Below, piece after piece: positions 18,171 to 27,970 of a stretch of DNA of 64,000 bases (positions are counted from its first letter, which is position 1; every line of letters starts with the position of its first letter). Under the pieces are notes generated by a model. It was not told the origin of the DNA, did no database searches, and saw nothing but the letters and a program-made list of their open reading frames with translations. Source of the DNA: Paenibacillus montaniterrae (GTDB taxonomy: Bacteria > Bacillota > Bacilli > Paenibacillales > Paenibacillaceae); contig NZ_BOSE01000001.1 in NCBI RefSeq assembly GCF_018403185.1, forward strand, positions 558,001 to 622,000, written 5' to 3'. The position numbers and the translations under genes are program-made.

Positions 18171-20450
18171 TTAACCATTTAATTTTGAGTATTTATAGCT
18201 GCTTGGCGTGACACCCTCGTACTTGCGGAAGAAACGATTGAAGCTTTGAATGTTGTTATAGCCAACCTCTGTTGCTATTTGCGCTACATTTAGCGTGGAA
18301 CGAATGAGCAGCTGCTTCGCTGCCTGGATCCGCTTATGATTGATATAATCAATCAAGCTTTTGCCTGTTCCTTCGTACACTAGCTTGCGCATATAGGAAT
18401 AGCTGATGCCGATTTCCTTGGCCATATCCTCAAACACGATGTCGTCGCTATAATGCTCATCCAAATAAGCGATAATTTTCTCCAAATAGTTAACCTCAGA
18501 GCAGCTTGTTTTCACGTATTTGCTTATTTCATAGTAAAAATGCTTCAAATACACAGTCAGCTCTTCCAGCGTGTCCATCGAGGCAATGACCGAATATATA
18601 TTGCCCTTGTCGGCAAAGATGGCAGACGTGTTAATATTTTTCTCATTCAAATGCTTGATCGTAACGCCAATTAATTGATTGTAAATAAATAATATATTGT
18701 CATAGGAAATCGAGGTGGAAGCTTCGAGCTGCTGCCTTACCGTATCCAGCTCGGCAGTAATGCTGTCTACATCGCCTGTATCTATAAAGTTCACAATACG
18801 ACGCTCGCTATTGATCGGATAAATGTACTTTTGGCTGCTTTGCGCCTCGTCCTGCCCATAAATGATGCGGCCATTGCCTTCAAGCATGCGATGCTTGATT
18901 AGCTCCATCGCCTCAAGCAGCTTGTCAGGTATTGTATTCGTTGATTCAGTTGCGCTGCTGACGCCAATCGTCACAGTATGGCCAAACAGCTCCATCGCCT
19001 GTTCCTGTATATAGGCAAGCTGCTCCGCCAGTCTCGCATGAATATCCTTCTCGTTATCATTGAAATTAAGCACTAATGCAATTCTGCCTTCGCCGTAGTA
19101 GACGCTTTTAATACGAAGCTGCTGAGCAAGCTTATCCTCGTAGCTTGATATAAACGCATAACGGTGATAGGAACGAGCCTCCGGACTAGTTTTGCCTACA
19201 TATCTGCTATAATGGTCAATCGAAATCATCGCGACGACAAAAAATTGTTCAGGGAACATCTCCTGCAGCAATTCCTTTTTATTGCGATTGATGGCATCGC
19301 CGCGCAGCAAATGATGGACAACGAGGCTGCATGCATCCTGCTCATGCTCCATAATCAGCTTGTTCAGCTTATCCTCCTCATCCTGCATTCTGCGGAATGC
19401 CGTCCCGAGAAAATCAAGCTCATTTTTGCCGGAAACCGCCAAATTGCTGCGTGCTCGTATGCTGCCTACCAATTCTCTGAGTGGTTTCGATACCCAGGTC
19501 GCAATCCATACGGTAAGCAGCGTGCCTACCAAGATGATCGCAACCGTAACAACAATCATGCCCTGCTGCACTGAGCTTGTTTGCGACATAAGCGTATCCA
19601 TCGAGTATTGGTTGACGTAAAGCCAGTTGAAGCCCTCTGATTTGTTCCATGTATAAAGCAATCGCTCTCCATCCGATTCATAAAAGCTGTAGCCCTGCCG
19701 CTTACCTTGCTGCAGCAGCTCCGCTATAAAGGGCAGCTCTGCCGCATTCGTCGACAGCAGCGCTTTATTCTCATGCGAAATGAGCCGCTCATTTTCCAGA
19801 TCGATCAGCATATAGCTTGACTCGTGATTGCCCGAGACATTCATATAATTTGCGATTTGTGCTTCCTTCAAATTTACCACGAGAATGCCTTTTGTTGAGG
19901 TGGATAAGCGGTTTAACGGCAGCACATAAGAAAGCACCATTTCGCCAGATTCCATTTTGCGCGGCTGCCAAACACCAGCAATGCCATCCTTTTTGGCAAG
20001 CGCCTGCTCGATCCAAGCGATTGATTCATAGCGATCAAGCGGCGTAATCCCTTCATCAGAAGCGATAATATAATCAGCCTCACTTAAATAAAAATAAGCC
20101 GAATATACGCCATCATTGCTTCGAGTCAGGCGCTGCAGCTCTTTAAACAATGTTAATGCATGCTCTACGCGGCTATAATCCGAATTAAGCTGCTCATATG
20201 ATTTATAATGCCTGATCCCATCGAACAAGTTGGAGGAAGCAAAGCGAACCGAATCCTGCATAATGTAATTTAAAGCGTTTTCATTTAAACGCTGATTGGC
20301 CTCCAGACCAGCAAGCGACGACTCGGCAATCGCCTTTTCGGAATAGCCTAATATTTGAGTGCCGCTATACATCGTCATGACAATCGTTGGAATAAACATG
20401 ACGCAAAACAAAATTAACGCGAGCTGCAGCATCATCGGAAGCCGTTTCAT
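18171..20450 (-). CDS. Membrane-anchored AraC-family regulator (YtdP-like)
   Basis: 759 aa. A membrane segment near residues 10-30, an extracellular sensor region, a second membrane segment at about 300 (QQGMIVVTVAIILVGTLLTV), a HAMP-like link, a long cytoplasmic middle domain, and a C-terminal AraC HTH (about 660-755: SYSYMRKLVYEGTGKSLIDY, then VAQIATEVGYNNIQSFNRFF, ending GVTPSSYKYSK). This one-component architecture is that of B. subtilis YtdP, which sits beside the yte/ytc rhamnogalacturonan genes. It probably senses oligosaccharide at the surface and activates the downstream importer. Confidence 0.9.
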   Translation of the reverse strand: MKRLPMMLQLALILFCVMFIPTIVMTMYSGTQILGYSEKAIAESSLAGLEANQRLNENALNYIMQDSVRFASSNLFDGIRHYKSYEQLNSDYSRVEHALTLFKELQRLTRSNDGVYSAYFYLSEADYIIASDEGITPLDRYESIAWIEQALAKKDGIAGVWQPRKMESGEMVLSYVLPLNRLSTSTKGILVVNLKEAQIANYMNVSGNHESSYMLIDLENERLISHENKALLSTNAAELPFIAELLQQGKRQGYSFYESDGERLLYTWNKSEGFNWLYVNQYSMDTLMSQTSSVQQGMIVVTVAIILVGTLLTVWIATWVSKPLRELVGSIRARSNLAVSGKNELDFLGTAFRRMQDEEDKLNKLIMEHEQDACSLVVHHLLRGDAINRNKKELLQEMFPEQFFVVAMISIDHYSRYVGKTSPEARSYHRYAFISSYEDKLAQQLRIKSVYYGEGRIALVLNFNDNEKDIHARLAEQLAYIQEQAMELFGHTVTIGVSSATESTNTIPDKLLEAMELIKHRMLEGNGRIIYGQDEAQSSQKYIYPINSERRIVNFIDTGDVDSITAELDTVRQQLEASTSISYDNILFIYNQLIGVTIKHLNEKNINTSAIFADKGNIYSVIASMDTLEELTVYLKHFYYEISKYVKTSCSEVNYLEKIIAYLDEHYSDDIVFEDMAKEIGISYSYMRKLVYEGTGKSLIDYINHKRIQAAKQLLIRSTLNVAQIATEVGYNNIQSFNRFFRKYEGVTPSSYKYSKLNG

Positions 20451-20526
20451 CGCACATCACCTTTCCTTTGATCAACATTATGAACGTATGTCGCAACTCA
20501 GATGTCAAAGTGGCCAATCAGTCAAA

Positions 20527-21306
20527 CTATAGCTCGAGCACCTTGCCTGTATACGCATAGTGAATATGCTCAGGCAATGCCTCATGCTTTCTTGTATCGA
20601 TATCGTGTGACATATGCGTAATCCACAGCTGCTTTGGCTGCCATTTGCTATGCAGCTCAATCAGCTCTGTCACATCGTATAATGAGCGAGTTTCAAATGC
20701 GTACGGCTCTTTGAAAAAGCTGGCGCCCATAATCAGCAAATCAGTATTGTACAGCAAACGCTGCTCCTCCTCTGACAGCGCGATGCTGTCGGGACAATAC
20801 ACGAAGCTTGTCGCGCGCTGCTTATGCTCGAAGCGAAATGCATAGGAATAGCCATTGCGGCCATGATTAACTCGCCAAATTCGCAGCCTCCAGTCCTCAA
20901 ATTCGATCCCGTCATCAATCGCTATAAATAGAATGCGGCCAGACAGCCATGGGAATCTGATCTTGATTTCCTCGATGACTTCCGCTGCTGCATACAGCCT
21001 AGGCTCTGCGTTAATATAGCGGCATTGATCATACCATTGCGGCAAGCCGCCGATATGATCAAAATGGGCATGCGTGATCAGCATATGCGATACAATGCGC
21101 TGATCGGCCATTTCCATTTGCGGGTACCAATCCGGGCCACAATCTACCCAAATCGTTGTATGCTGCTTGAAAAACAGCTGAATGGAAGGGCGATAGCGAC
21201 GGTTCACTCCTGTCGCTCGCGCCTCCTGGCAAACCTCACATTCACAATATAGTCGCGGCACACCATGTGCATCGCTTGTTCCTCGAAAAACAATGTTCAT
21301 ATTCAA
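20527..21306 (-). CDS. Metallo-beta-lactamase-fold hydrolase (PhnP-like)
   Basis: 259 aa. The metal-binding HxHxDH is in MLITHAHFDHIGGLPQW, with later ligands WITHMSHDID. Near the N-terminus a cysteine set, LYCECEVCQEA, resembles the zinc site of PhnP, the cyclic phosphodiesterase of phosphonate breakdown; PqqB-like proteins have a similar start (FRGTSDAHGVPRLYC). No phn genes are nearby, so the substrate is open. AAGGAGC precedes the ATG. It stands between two sugar-uptake clusters. Confidence 0.82.
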   Translation of the reverse strand: MNMNIVFRGTSDAHGVPRLYCECEVCQEARATGVNRRYRPSIQLFFKQHTTIWVDCGPDWYPQMEMADQRIVSHMLITHAHFDHIGGLPQWYDQCRYINAEPRLYAAAEVIEEIKIRFPWLSGRILFIAIDDGIEFEDWRLRIWRVNHGRNGYSYAFRFEHKQRATSFVYCPDSIALSEEEQRLLYNTDLLIMGASFFKEPYAFETRSLYDVTELIELHSKWQPKQLWITHMSHDIDTRKHEALPEHIHYAYTGKVLEL

Positions 21307-21355
21307 TGCTCCTTAAGTTTTACGCTTCTGCATAAATCTATATTTAATAGCCCTA

Positions 21356-22675
21356 TCATGCTTGCTTGTTTTTCTCCAATATTTTGCTCGCTTCAGCCCG
21401 GAAAAGCTGCGCTGCCTCTTCAACCGTAATCTGCTTGTATTCCATCTTCTCCCACAGCTGTCTCAAGCTTTCGATTATTTCCAAAGATCCGACCGGGTCG
21501 ACAGGATCTCCAGGCGAGCTGTTTTGTTCGGTCCAGGACACATAATCGAACACCTGCTGCTGGGCCTCGGACAGAAACGGCTTAATTGCCTCTTGAACCT
21601 CTGATGAAACCGGTACGCCGCGTTCTCCAAGAATTAGCTTGTTGGCTTCAATATCATTGATCCAGAAATTAATAAACTTGGCGGCTTCCGACTTCACCTT
21701 GGAGGTCTCTGCTATCGAAAAAAACATACTGGATTTCAAATAAAGCCCTTGCTCCATATTAGGTCCCAGCATTGGCGCAATAGCCATTGGACGGTCGATA
21801 GCTTGCTGCACGGCCAAATATTGATTGGACCACTGCCAGATGCCGATTTGCTTTGATTTGGACAAATAATTGTCGCCAAAGCCTTTAATTTGTGTCTTGG
21901 CGTCAGCAGTCGGTGCCGCTTTGCTATGCACCAATCGAATTAAGCGCCCGAAAAAATCAACAAACAAGGCATCGTCACTATAGCCAAGTCCAGTGCCGTC
22001 AGCATTATACAGTGTTTCACCCTTCGTTCGCAAATAGTAGGCAAAAAAGATTTCGTTGCGCATCCCGTCGTCGATATAGATGCCAGCTGCTTGCGCCTTG
22101 GCTGCCAGCTGCTCGTAATCATCCCATGTCCAATGCTCAGGAATGCGCTCAATGCCTGCCTTTATCAGCATCTCGGGATCGTACTGAAAGCCTAGCGAGT
22201 TAATGCCTAGCGTCATTCCATAATTTCCATCCTTATATATTCCTGCACGAATTACGTTTTCGCTAATATTGGAAATATCGATTTCATTGCCCAAAAAAGG
22301 AGTCAAGTCCGCAAACAGCTGCTTGCCGGCATATTGCGCATAATAGCTTGTATCGATTTGAATAATATCCGGCAGCTCGGCGGCGGCGGCTTGCGGCGCC
22401 ATTCTTTTCCAATAGTCATCATAGTTCGCGTTATATTCCATTTCAATCGTCACATGATCATTTTGCTGCTCATACAGCTCAACAACCTTTTTCGTATAAT
22501 CGTGGCGTGCGTCTCCTCCCCACCAGGCAACGCGAATCGTTACGGGCTTCTTGCTGGCTTCACGAGAGCCGGAATTGTTGCTCAGCATGGATTGAAACAT
22601 ATTTCCTTGGCAAGCGGAGAGCAATATTAACATAACTAGAAAAGCTAAAGCGAGCTTTAATTGCGGGAACTTCAT
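21356..22675 (-). CDS. Sugar-binding lipoprotein of an ABC transporter
   Basis: 439 aa, family 1 solute-binding protein. Signal peptide with lipobox LLSAC (cysteine C21). TIRVAWWGGDARHDYTKKVVELYEQQ is the typical start of the mature domain, and DIIQIDTSYYAQYAGKQLFADLTPFL is the hinge region. There are no permease genes beside it. It lies downstream of a YesM/YesN pair, separated by a terminator, and has its own predicted -10 (minus-strand TATAAT at 22734-22739). It may serve a distant permease or act as a sensor partner of the kinase. Confidence 0.88.
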   Translation of the reverse strand: MKFPQLKLALAFLVMLILLSACQGNMFQSMLSNNSGSREASKKPVTIRVAWWGGDARHDYTKKVVELYEQQNDHVTIEMEYNANYDDYWKRMAPQAAAAELPDIIQIDTSYYAQYAGKQLFADLTPFLGNEIDISNISENVIRAGIYKDGNYGMTLGINSLGFQYDPEMLIKAGIERIPEHWTWDDYEQLAAKAQAAGIYIDDGMRNEIFFAYYLRTKGETLYNADGTGLGYSDDALFVDFFGRLIRLVHSKAAPTADAKTQIKGFGDNYLSKSKQIGIWQWSNQYLAVQQAIDRPMAIAPMLGPNMEQGLYLKSSMFFSIAETSKVKSEAAKFINFWINDIEANKLILGERGVPVSSEVQEAIKPFLSEAQQQVFDYVSWTEQNSSPGDPVDPVGSLEIIESLRQLWEKMEYKQITVEEAAQLFRAEASKILEKNKQA

Positions 22676-22784
22676 CGTATATTCTCCCTTCGATTCTCGT
22701 CAATAAGAGACAGCTATTCCAGCGTATACATTTATTATAGTAAAGCGACGAGGCGGCTGGAATTTAAAAAAACGGGTTCTTTGT

Positions 22785-22835
22785 TAAAAAAACAGAGGAA
22801 GCCAAGCTGTTTTTGCTTGAATCCCTCTGTTTTCG
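22785..22835 (-). terminator. Terminator after the YesN-type gene
   Basis: On the minus strand an AACAGAGG...CAAGC arm pairs with GCTTG...CCTCTGTT, followed by TTTTT. A second copy of the left arm (AACAGAGGGATTCAAGC, 20 bp away) makes a direct repeat, so two alternative hairpins are possible. Confidence 0.65.
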
Positions 22836-22855
22836 CTTGAATCCCTCTGTTTTTT

Positions 22856-24418
22856 CTAGCCGGGCGTTTTGCGGTATTCAGTAGGTGTTTGACCGGTATA
22901 TTTTTTGAAGACCTGGCTAAAGTATTGCGGATTATCGCCGAAGCCAAGCTGCTCGGCAAGCTCAAACACCTTTACATCGCTTGATGCTTCAATAAGCACC
23001 AGCGCCTTCTCAATCCGCAGCCGCATTACATAGTTGGAAAACTTCTCACCCGTCTCCTTTTTGAATAGCTTTCCTAAATAATCAGCATTCATATATAAAA
23101 TTTCGCTAGCTACCCAATTTAACGATAATGCAGACTGGCTCAAATTGGCCTGCACAACATTGATCACCCGCTGAATAATCGAGGAATGCTTCGTTTTTTG
23201 CAGCTGCAAATTAGTTTCGGTAATTTGCTCGGCGACAGACATAATGTATTGCTCCATCGAGCGCAGCGAACTCAGCTCGTCCAGCTTGGCGATGCACTGC
23301 ATATAATGGCTCATCTGCTCGCGACTGCATAGTCTCGTAATCGCAACAAGCAGCGATAGTGCATACGACTTGGACATGGCCGAATCCAGTCTGCGCTCGG
23401 CAAGCTCTGTAAAAAATCGGCTTAGCTCCTGCTGTGCCGAGCTCCAATCACCGGATTTAATAAAGATCGACAGCTGCTCATCGTCAAAGTAAAAGGTTGG
23501 GCGCTCCGACATGACATCGGCGATATCCTTTTTCGAGATAATCGTGCCCTCCCCCAAGTAAAAGCGATAATTCAAGCATTCCAGCGTATCATGATACATG
23601 CTGCGAACCGCATCGATTGGCGCAGCATCACTGGCGGCAATCGTCAAGTCCAGCTTATAAAAGCCGGTAAATGTTGATTTGATCAGCTCAAGCCGCGAAA
23701 ACAGCCAGCCAGGCTCGTAGCACACCTGAAGCATTAACAGCACCTGACTGCCGATTGTTGTTCCCAGCAGCACGATAGACTGGCCCAGCACATCCTCAGC
23801 TATATTTTTAATCGCAAACAAATGCTCATAATCATAGCTGCCCTCCAGCTGAAATAATATAAGCTGCACCTGCTCCGGCTGCTCCGTAATATGAAACAGT
23901 CTGCGGTAATCGTCCCAATCCCGCTGTCCGAATGTTTTATTCGTTACGAGCTCCTTTAGAAACTGCTCCTTGGCATAGGGCAATGCTTTGGCAAGCTTGG
24001 CTTGAATCGAATGCATGAACTGATCTTTTTTGCGCCTGCTTTGCAAATCGCTAATGACCTCTGTCAGTGCATTGATAATCGTATTTTCATTGCAGGGCTT
24101 GAGCAAATAGTGCTTTACTCCGTGCTGCATCGCCGTGCGAGCATACCCAAAATCATCGAAGCCTGACAGCAAAATAAAAGCAAGATTAGGGTTTAGCTCG
24201 CTTGCTTTCTTGACAAGCTGCAGCCCATCCATGCCCGGCATCTTAATGTCGGAAATGACGATATCGGGATTATGCTTGTTAATAAAATCAAGCGCTTCTA
24301 TTCCGTTGCGAGACGTTCCAACCAGCTCTGCCTCACAGGAGCGCCAATCGATCATCGTCGAAATCCCTTCGAGAATGATTCGTTCATCATCTACCAGCAG
24401 CACTTTATACATCTTCAT
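22856..24418 (-). CDS. Response regulator with AraC HTH (YesN-like)
   Basis: 520 aa. N-terminal receiver domain (KVLLVDDERIILEGI) with phosphoacceptor D57 in DIVISDIKMPGMDG; a central region without a recognised domain; and a C-terminal AraC HTH (about 420-515: LNWVASEILYMNADYLGKLF, then VFELAEQLGFGDNPQYFSQV, ending TGQTPTEYRKT). The ATG overlaps the end of the kinase gene by 14 nt. The pair resembles B. subtilis YesM/YesN, which control sugar uptake genes such as the lipoprotein gene downstream. Confidence 0.93.
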   Translation of the reverse strand: MKMYKVLLVDDERIILEGISTMIDWRSCEAELVGTSRNGIEALDFINKHNPDIVISDIKMPGMDGLQLVKKASELNPNLAFILLSGFDDFGYARTAMQHGVKHYLLKPCNENTIINALTEVISDLQSRRKKDQFMHSIQAKLAKALPYAKEQFLKELVTNKTFGQRDWDDYRRLFHITEQPEQVQLILFQLEGSYDYEHLFAIKNIAEDVLGQSIVLLGTTIGSQVLLMLQVCYEPGWLFSRLELIKSTFTGFYKLDLTIAASDAAPIDAVRSMYHDTLECLNYRFYLGEGTIISKKDIADVMSERPTFYFDDEQLSIFIKSGDWSSAQQELSRFFTELAERRLDSAMSKSYALSLLVAITRLCSREQMSHYMQCIAKLDELSSLRSMEQYIMSVAEQITETNLQLQKTKHSSIIQRVINVVQANLSQSALSLNWVASEILYMNADYLGKLFKKETGEKFSNYVMRLRIEKALVLIEASSDVKVFELAEQLGFGDNPQYFSQVFKKYTGQTPTEYRKTPG

Positions 24419-26162
24419 CCCTCACGATATACGGTAGAATAAGTGTAACCTTCGTTCCCTGTTCACTTGCGCTTTCGATTTCGACCCCATATTGCTCGCC
24501 GTACAGCATCTTGATTCGCTCCTTAATATTTTGCAGCCCTAATCCCGTTCCTTTCGGCTTAATTTCGCCGCGATTTAATTTATCAAGAAACGACTCGCTC
24601 ATGCCCGGCCCATTGTCTTCAACGGCAATATGCAAGCAGTCGTCTGAAACATGGGCGGACAGAACAATTTTGCAAGGCTCGATATTCGGTTCAAGCGCGT
24701 AATGAATGGCGTTTTCAATAATTGGCTGCACGGACAGCTTCGGTACGCTGCATGAGGTCAGATGCTCTGGCACCTGCAGGGAAAAATCTAGCCGCTCATC
24801 AAAGCGCAGCTTTTGAATAACCAGGTAGTGGTTCACAATGTCCAGCTCTCGCTGAAAGGAGATGACGGATTCCTTCTCACTAATCGACAAGCGCAGCAAA
24901 GCGCCGAGCGACTCTACCATTTGCGAAATTTGCTCCTGCTTGCTCATTTTCGCCATCCAGTTAATCGATTCCAGCGTGTTATATAGAAAATGCGGATTAA
25001 TTTGTGCTTGCAGCGCTTTAAACTGCGTATCCTTAATCGTCAGCTGCTTCACGTAGTTTTCCTGAATCAGTTCATTGATTCTTTGCAGCATAATGCGAAA
25101 GTGGCGCTGGATTTGCCCGACCTCATCCATCGCTATTACTTCATTGCCATCCTCTATATAATCAAAGTTGCCAAGCTGCACCCTGCGCATTTTCAAGGTC
25201 AGCTTTTCCAGCGGATCTGTAATGCGCTTGGAAAGCTGAAGCACCACGACAACAGCAATTAAAAACAGCGCCAAGTAAACAACCAGCACGATCGTTTTCG
25301 CGCGATCCGTCGTATAAAAAATCGTATCATACGGCATGGCGGTAAAGTACGTCCAATCGGTAAAGGCTGAGGAACGATACGTCAAAAAATACGCCTTGCC
25401 ATCCTCTCGTACAATTTTGTAACGATGCTCCTGATCCCTTAGATCAGTAAGCGTTTGCAAATCCAGTTGAGCTTGTTCAGGATAAACAATCTCATCGTCA
25501 CCCTTCAATATAATAAACGTAGCGTCCTCATGATCAATACCGTTTACATAGTCGGAAAACAGCCGATTAACGTCAATTCGGATTGCCAGTGTGCCCAAGC
25601 TTTCCAGCGATAAATCCTGATAGCGCCGTATATTGCGAACCGCTGTCAGCACATTATCATTTTCGTCCGGCGCCGTCCAGGAGATGCCTCCTTTAAATGC
25701 ATGCGCCTCATCGTTCAGTCGCTGCAGCCTATCCTCATTCAGCGTAATCGGCCTGGCGCCTACCGTATATTCCTTATTGTTAACATCATATAGCTGAAGC
25801 GACAGCACATACTTGTCCAGCGCTCCCAGGTCAACAAGACGCTGGCGAATTTTTGTATAAGAGACATAGCTGACATAATCCGTTTCGGCATTACGAATAT
25901 CCCATAAATACTCCTGAATCGCGGAATCGGTCACAACGTTGTAGGAAAGGGCTGAAATTTTCCGAAGCTCACTCTCCATGCCAAGCGATGAGATGCCAAG
26001 CGCCTTTGACGATTGCTGATAGACAAGCTCATCATAGGCCTTGAAGGCAAAGGTGTGGGCAACATTGGTCAACAGAATGACGCTCACCATTAAAGCAGCA
26101 ATGAGCACAAATATTTTGTATTTGATTTTCATATTGGATAATAACGAAATGATGCTGCCCAA
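24405..26162 (-). CDS. Sensor histidine kinase (YesM-like)
   Basis: 585 aa if it starts at the TTG at 26162, 9 nt after GAGGAG; an upstream TTG at 26195 and an ATG at 26132 (MKIKYKIFVL) have no such site. N-terminal membrane segment, extracellular sensor domain, second membrane segment (IVLVVYLALFLIAVVVVLQL), HAMP, then the His_kinase box with phosphoacceptor His in QINPHFLYNTLESINWMAK and a GHKL ATPase domain (VEDNGPGMS, GTGLGLQNI). Co-translated with the response regulator. Confidence 0.9.
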   Translation of the reverse strand: MGSIISLLSNMKIKYKIFVLIAALMVSVILLTNVAHTFAFKAYDELVYQQSSKALGISSLGMESELRKISALSYNVVTDSAIQEYLWDIRNAETDYVSYVSYTKIRQRLVDLGALDKYVLSLQLYDVNNKEYTVGARPITLNEDRLQRLNDEAHAFKGGISWTAPDENDNVLTAVRNIRRYQDLSLESLGTLAIRIDVNRLFSDYVNGIDHEDATFIILKGDDEIVYPEQAQLDLQTLTDLRDQEHRYKIVREDGKAYFLTYRSSAFTDWTYFTAMPYDTIFYTTDRAKTIVLVVYLALFLIAVVVVLQLSKRITDPLEKLTLKMRRVQLGNFDYIEDGNEVIAMDEVGQIQRHFRIMLQRINELIQENYVKQLTIKDTQFKALQAQINPHFLYNTLESINWMAKMSKQEQISQMVESLGALLRLSISEKESVISFQRELDIVNHYLVIQKLRFDERLDFSLQVPEHLTSCSVPKLSVQPIIENAIHYALEPNIEPCKIVLSAHVSDDCLHIAVEDNGPGMSESFLDKLNRGEIKPKGTGLGLQNIKERIKMLYGEQYGVEIESASEQGTKVTLILPYIVRDEDV

Positions 26163-26219
26163 TGCAAACGACTCCTCAGCTTGTAATCTGTACAACTAAT
26201 ATCATTCAGCAAAAAACGT

Positions 26220-26255
26220 AATCTCCTTCCGCATGCGAAGGAGATTACAAGGGTG
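26220..26255 (-). terminator. Terminator after the acetyltransferase gene
   Basis: AATCTCCTTC, a 7-nt loop, GAAGGAGATT, then on the minus strand ACGTTTTTT. It lies about 90 nt after the acetyltransferase stop and just upstream of the kinase gene. Confidence 0.75.
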
Positions 26256-26337
26256 ATTCCCGCAACTCGGCACAGCTTTCGCCATGCCGAGAAATATTCG
26301 ATTGTTGCCTGAATACGAGGCGTGTGCTTGTTAGTGC

Positions 26338-27012
26338 TTACAGAGGCAGCAATTCAACAGCTTGCTTGCTCTTCAATGTCTCAACCATATCCAGCCATTG
26401 CTGCGGCTTGTTCGGTAAAGCCGCATAATACGTTTCGAGGAACGTTGCAATCAAGCTTGCAGCCAGCTCGCTCTGCTCTTCATCCGCAGGCAAAAAGCAA
26501 AGATCAAGCTCGGATACTGCATTTCCTTCATGATCCCATGACGGGTGCACATAAGGGAAATTCAGTTTTTTATAGCCAATATGGGAAAGCACCTCACGGC
26601 GCACAATTGGATTCATTGGTGAAACGCCGCCAAATTCGTGAATTTGCGCGCGGAACGGATCATAAACCTCTGCAAACATGCCAATCGACTCCGTACCGGA
26701 AGCTTTAGCAAGCTGCTGTAAATCCTTCTCGCGCTGACGCAGCAAAAAGCGCCCAATCCCGAGACCAGCTTGACCAATAATCGTAAAGTCAGTCATCGCA
26801 ACGCGCAACTGAGGGTAGTAGCGATATTCAGTAGCGCCAACGACTTGGCCCTGATGCAAGGCTACATAAACATGGATGCTCGGATCAAGCAAAGGCTCCT
26901 TCCATAGCTCGTAAGCCAATACCTCTTCAGGCGGAAATATCGTACCTAGCAGCTGATGCAGCGCCGGGAAATGTGGATCCTCTATAGATTGAATACGATG
27001 ATAGGTTAACAT
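26338..27012 (-). CDS. GNAT-family N-acetyltransferase
   Basis: 224 aa. The acetyl-CoA binding turn is in GQAGLGIGRFLLRQREKDL (motif A), preceded by the strand VYVALHQGQVVGATEYRYY. The C-terminal half carries a helical region without a recognised family. GGAGG is 9 nt before the ATG. It is a single gene between a two-component system and an ABC exporter. The substrate is unknown. Confidence 0.75.
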   Translation of the reverse strand: MLTYHRIQSIEDPHFPALHQLLGTIFPPEEVLAYELWKEPLLDPSIHVYVALHQGQVVGATEYRYYPQLRVAMTDFTIIGQAGLGIGRFLLRQREKDLQQLAKASGTESIGMFAEVYDPFRAQIHEFGGVSPMNPIVRREVLSHIGYKKLNFPYVHPSWDHEGNAVSELDLCFLPADEEQSELAASLIATFLETYYAALPNKPQQWLDMVETLKSKQAVELLPL

Positions 27013-27162
27013 AATTGATTTCCTCCTATGCGTTGTGCCTCTTTATTTAATTGTTGCTCAACCTATAACATTCAACAAAAATGAGTCATTTCCTTCTAAG
27101 CAGTGTCTGAGAACACCAGGTACTGCAAATTTTACCGAATCTTCGTTCCATGCAAGCTTCAA

Positions 27163-27184
27163 AAAGTGAGTGATTACTCACTTT
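27163..27184. promoter_or_regulatory. Operator 1 of the ABC exporter (TetR-type palindrome)
   Basis: Two 9-bp arms, AAAGTGAGT and ACTCACTTT, around a 4-base centre GATT. The right arm overlaps the -35 (TTTACA). The same GTGAGT-GATT-ACTCAC core occurs again 49 bp on. Confidence 0.8.
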
Positions 27185-27210
27185 ACAATTTAGCAATCCA
27201 TCGTTAAAAT
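27182..27210 (+). promoter_or_regulatory. Promoter of the ABC exporter
   Basis: TTTACA (27182-27187), 17 bp, TAAAAT (27205-27210). It is flanked on both sides by identical palindromes, a layout for tight repression. Confidence 0.75.
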
Positions 27211-27214
27211 AATG

Positions 27215-27230
27215 GTGAGTGATTACTCAC
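27215..27230. promoter_or_regulatory. Operator 2 of the ABC exporter
   Basis: GTGAGTGATTACTCAC, the same core as operator 1, placed just after the -10 across the expected transcription start. Confidence 0.8.
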
Positions 27231-27252
27231 TTCAAAGAAAGGGTGATTGATA

Positions 27253-27969
27253 GTGACCAGCATTATATCGGCTCGAGGCGTCAGCAAGCACTTTGCCAGC
27301 CAGCAAGTGTTGCACGATATAGATTTGGAGGTGCGCAGCGGCGAAATTTTAGGGCTGCTGGGACCGTCTGGTGCTGGCAAATCGACTTTAGTCAAACAAT
27401 TTGCCGGGCTTGAAGTCCCTTCTTCCGGACAAAATGTAGTAATGGGACATAAGATGCCTTCCCTGCACGTCATGCAACAGATCGGCTATATGGCGCAAGC
27501 GGATGCTTTGTATAGCGAGCTAACCGCCAAAGAAAATTTGGATTTTTTTGCAGCGCTATATAAATTGAGTAAGAAACAAAGACGCAGACGAATTGCTGAA
27601 GTTCTGGCGATCGTCAATTTGCAAGAGCATGCCAATAAATTAGTCAGCAGCTATTCCGGCGGTATGAAAAGGAGGCTCTCGCTCGCTGCTGCTTTGCTGC
27701 ATGAGCCTGAGCTGCTTATATTGGATGAGCCGACAGTTGGCATTGATCCAGTGCTGCGCAAGCAAATTTGGCAAACCTTTCACGATCTAAAGCAAGCCGG
27801 CAAAACGATTATTGTCACAACTCATGTAATGGATGAAGCGGAAAAATGCGACCGTCTCGGCATGATTCGCGACGGAAAGCTGATCGCGCTTGGAACGCCA
27901 AACGCTTTGCTGCAGCAAACAGAAACTGCCAGTATCGAAGAGGCATTTCTCGCTTATGGAGGTGCTTAA
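27253..27969 (+). CDS. ABC transporter ATP-binding protein (ABC-2 exporter)
   Basis: 238 aa from the GTG at 27253, 7 nt after AAAGGGTG; a TTG two codons upstream is less well placed. Walker A GPSGAGKST, signature YSGGMKRRLSLAAALLHEP, Walker B LLILDEPTVGIDP, and the H-loop VTTHVMDEAEKC. This is the DrrA/CcmA-type subfamily that drives drug or lipid export. It is followed 1 nt later by its permease gene and then by a TetR-family regulator gene, the usual arrangement of an inducible efflux pump. Confidence 0.93.
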   Translation: MTSIISARGVSKHFASQQVLHDIDLEVRSGEILGLLGPSGAGKSTLVKQFAGLEVPSSGQNVVMGHKMPSLHVMQQIGYMAQADALYSELTAKENLDFFAALYKLSKKQRRRRIAEVLAIVNLQEHANKLVSSYSGGMKRRLSLAAALLHEPELLILDEPTVGIDPVLRKQIWQTFHDLKQAGKTIIVTTHVMDEAEKCDRLGMIRDGKLIALGTPNALLQQTETASIEEAFLAYGGA

Positions 27970-27970
27970 C

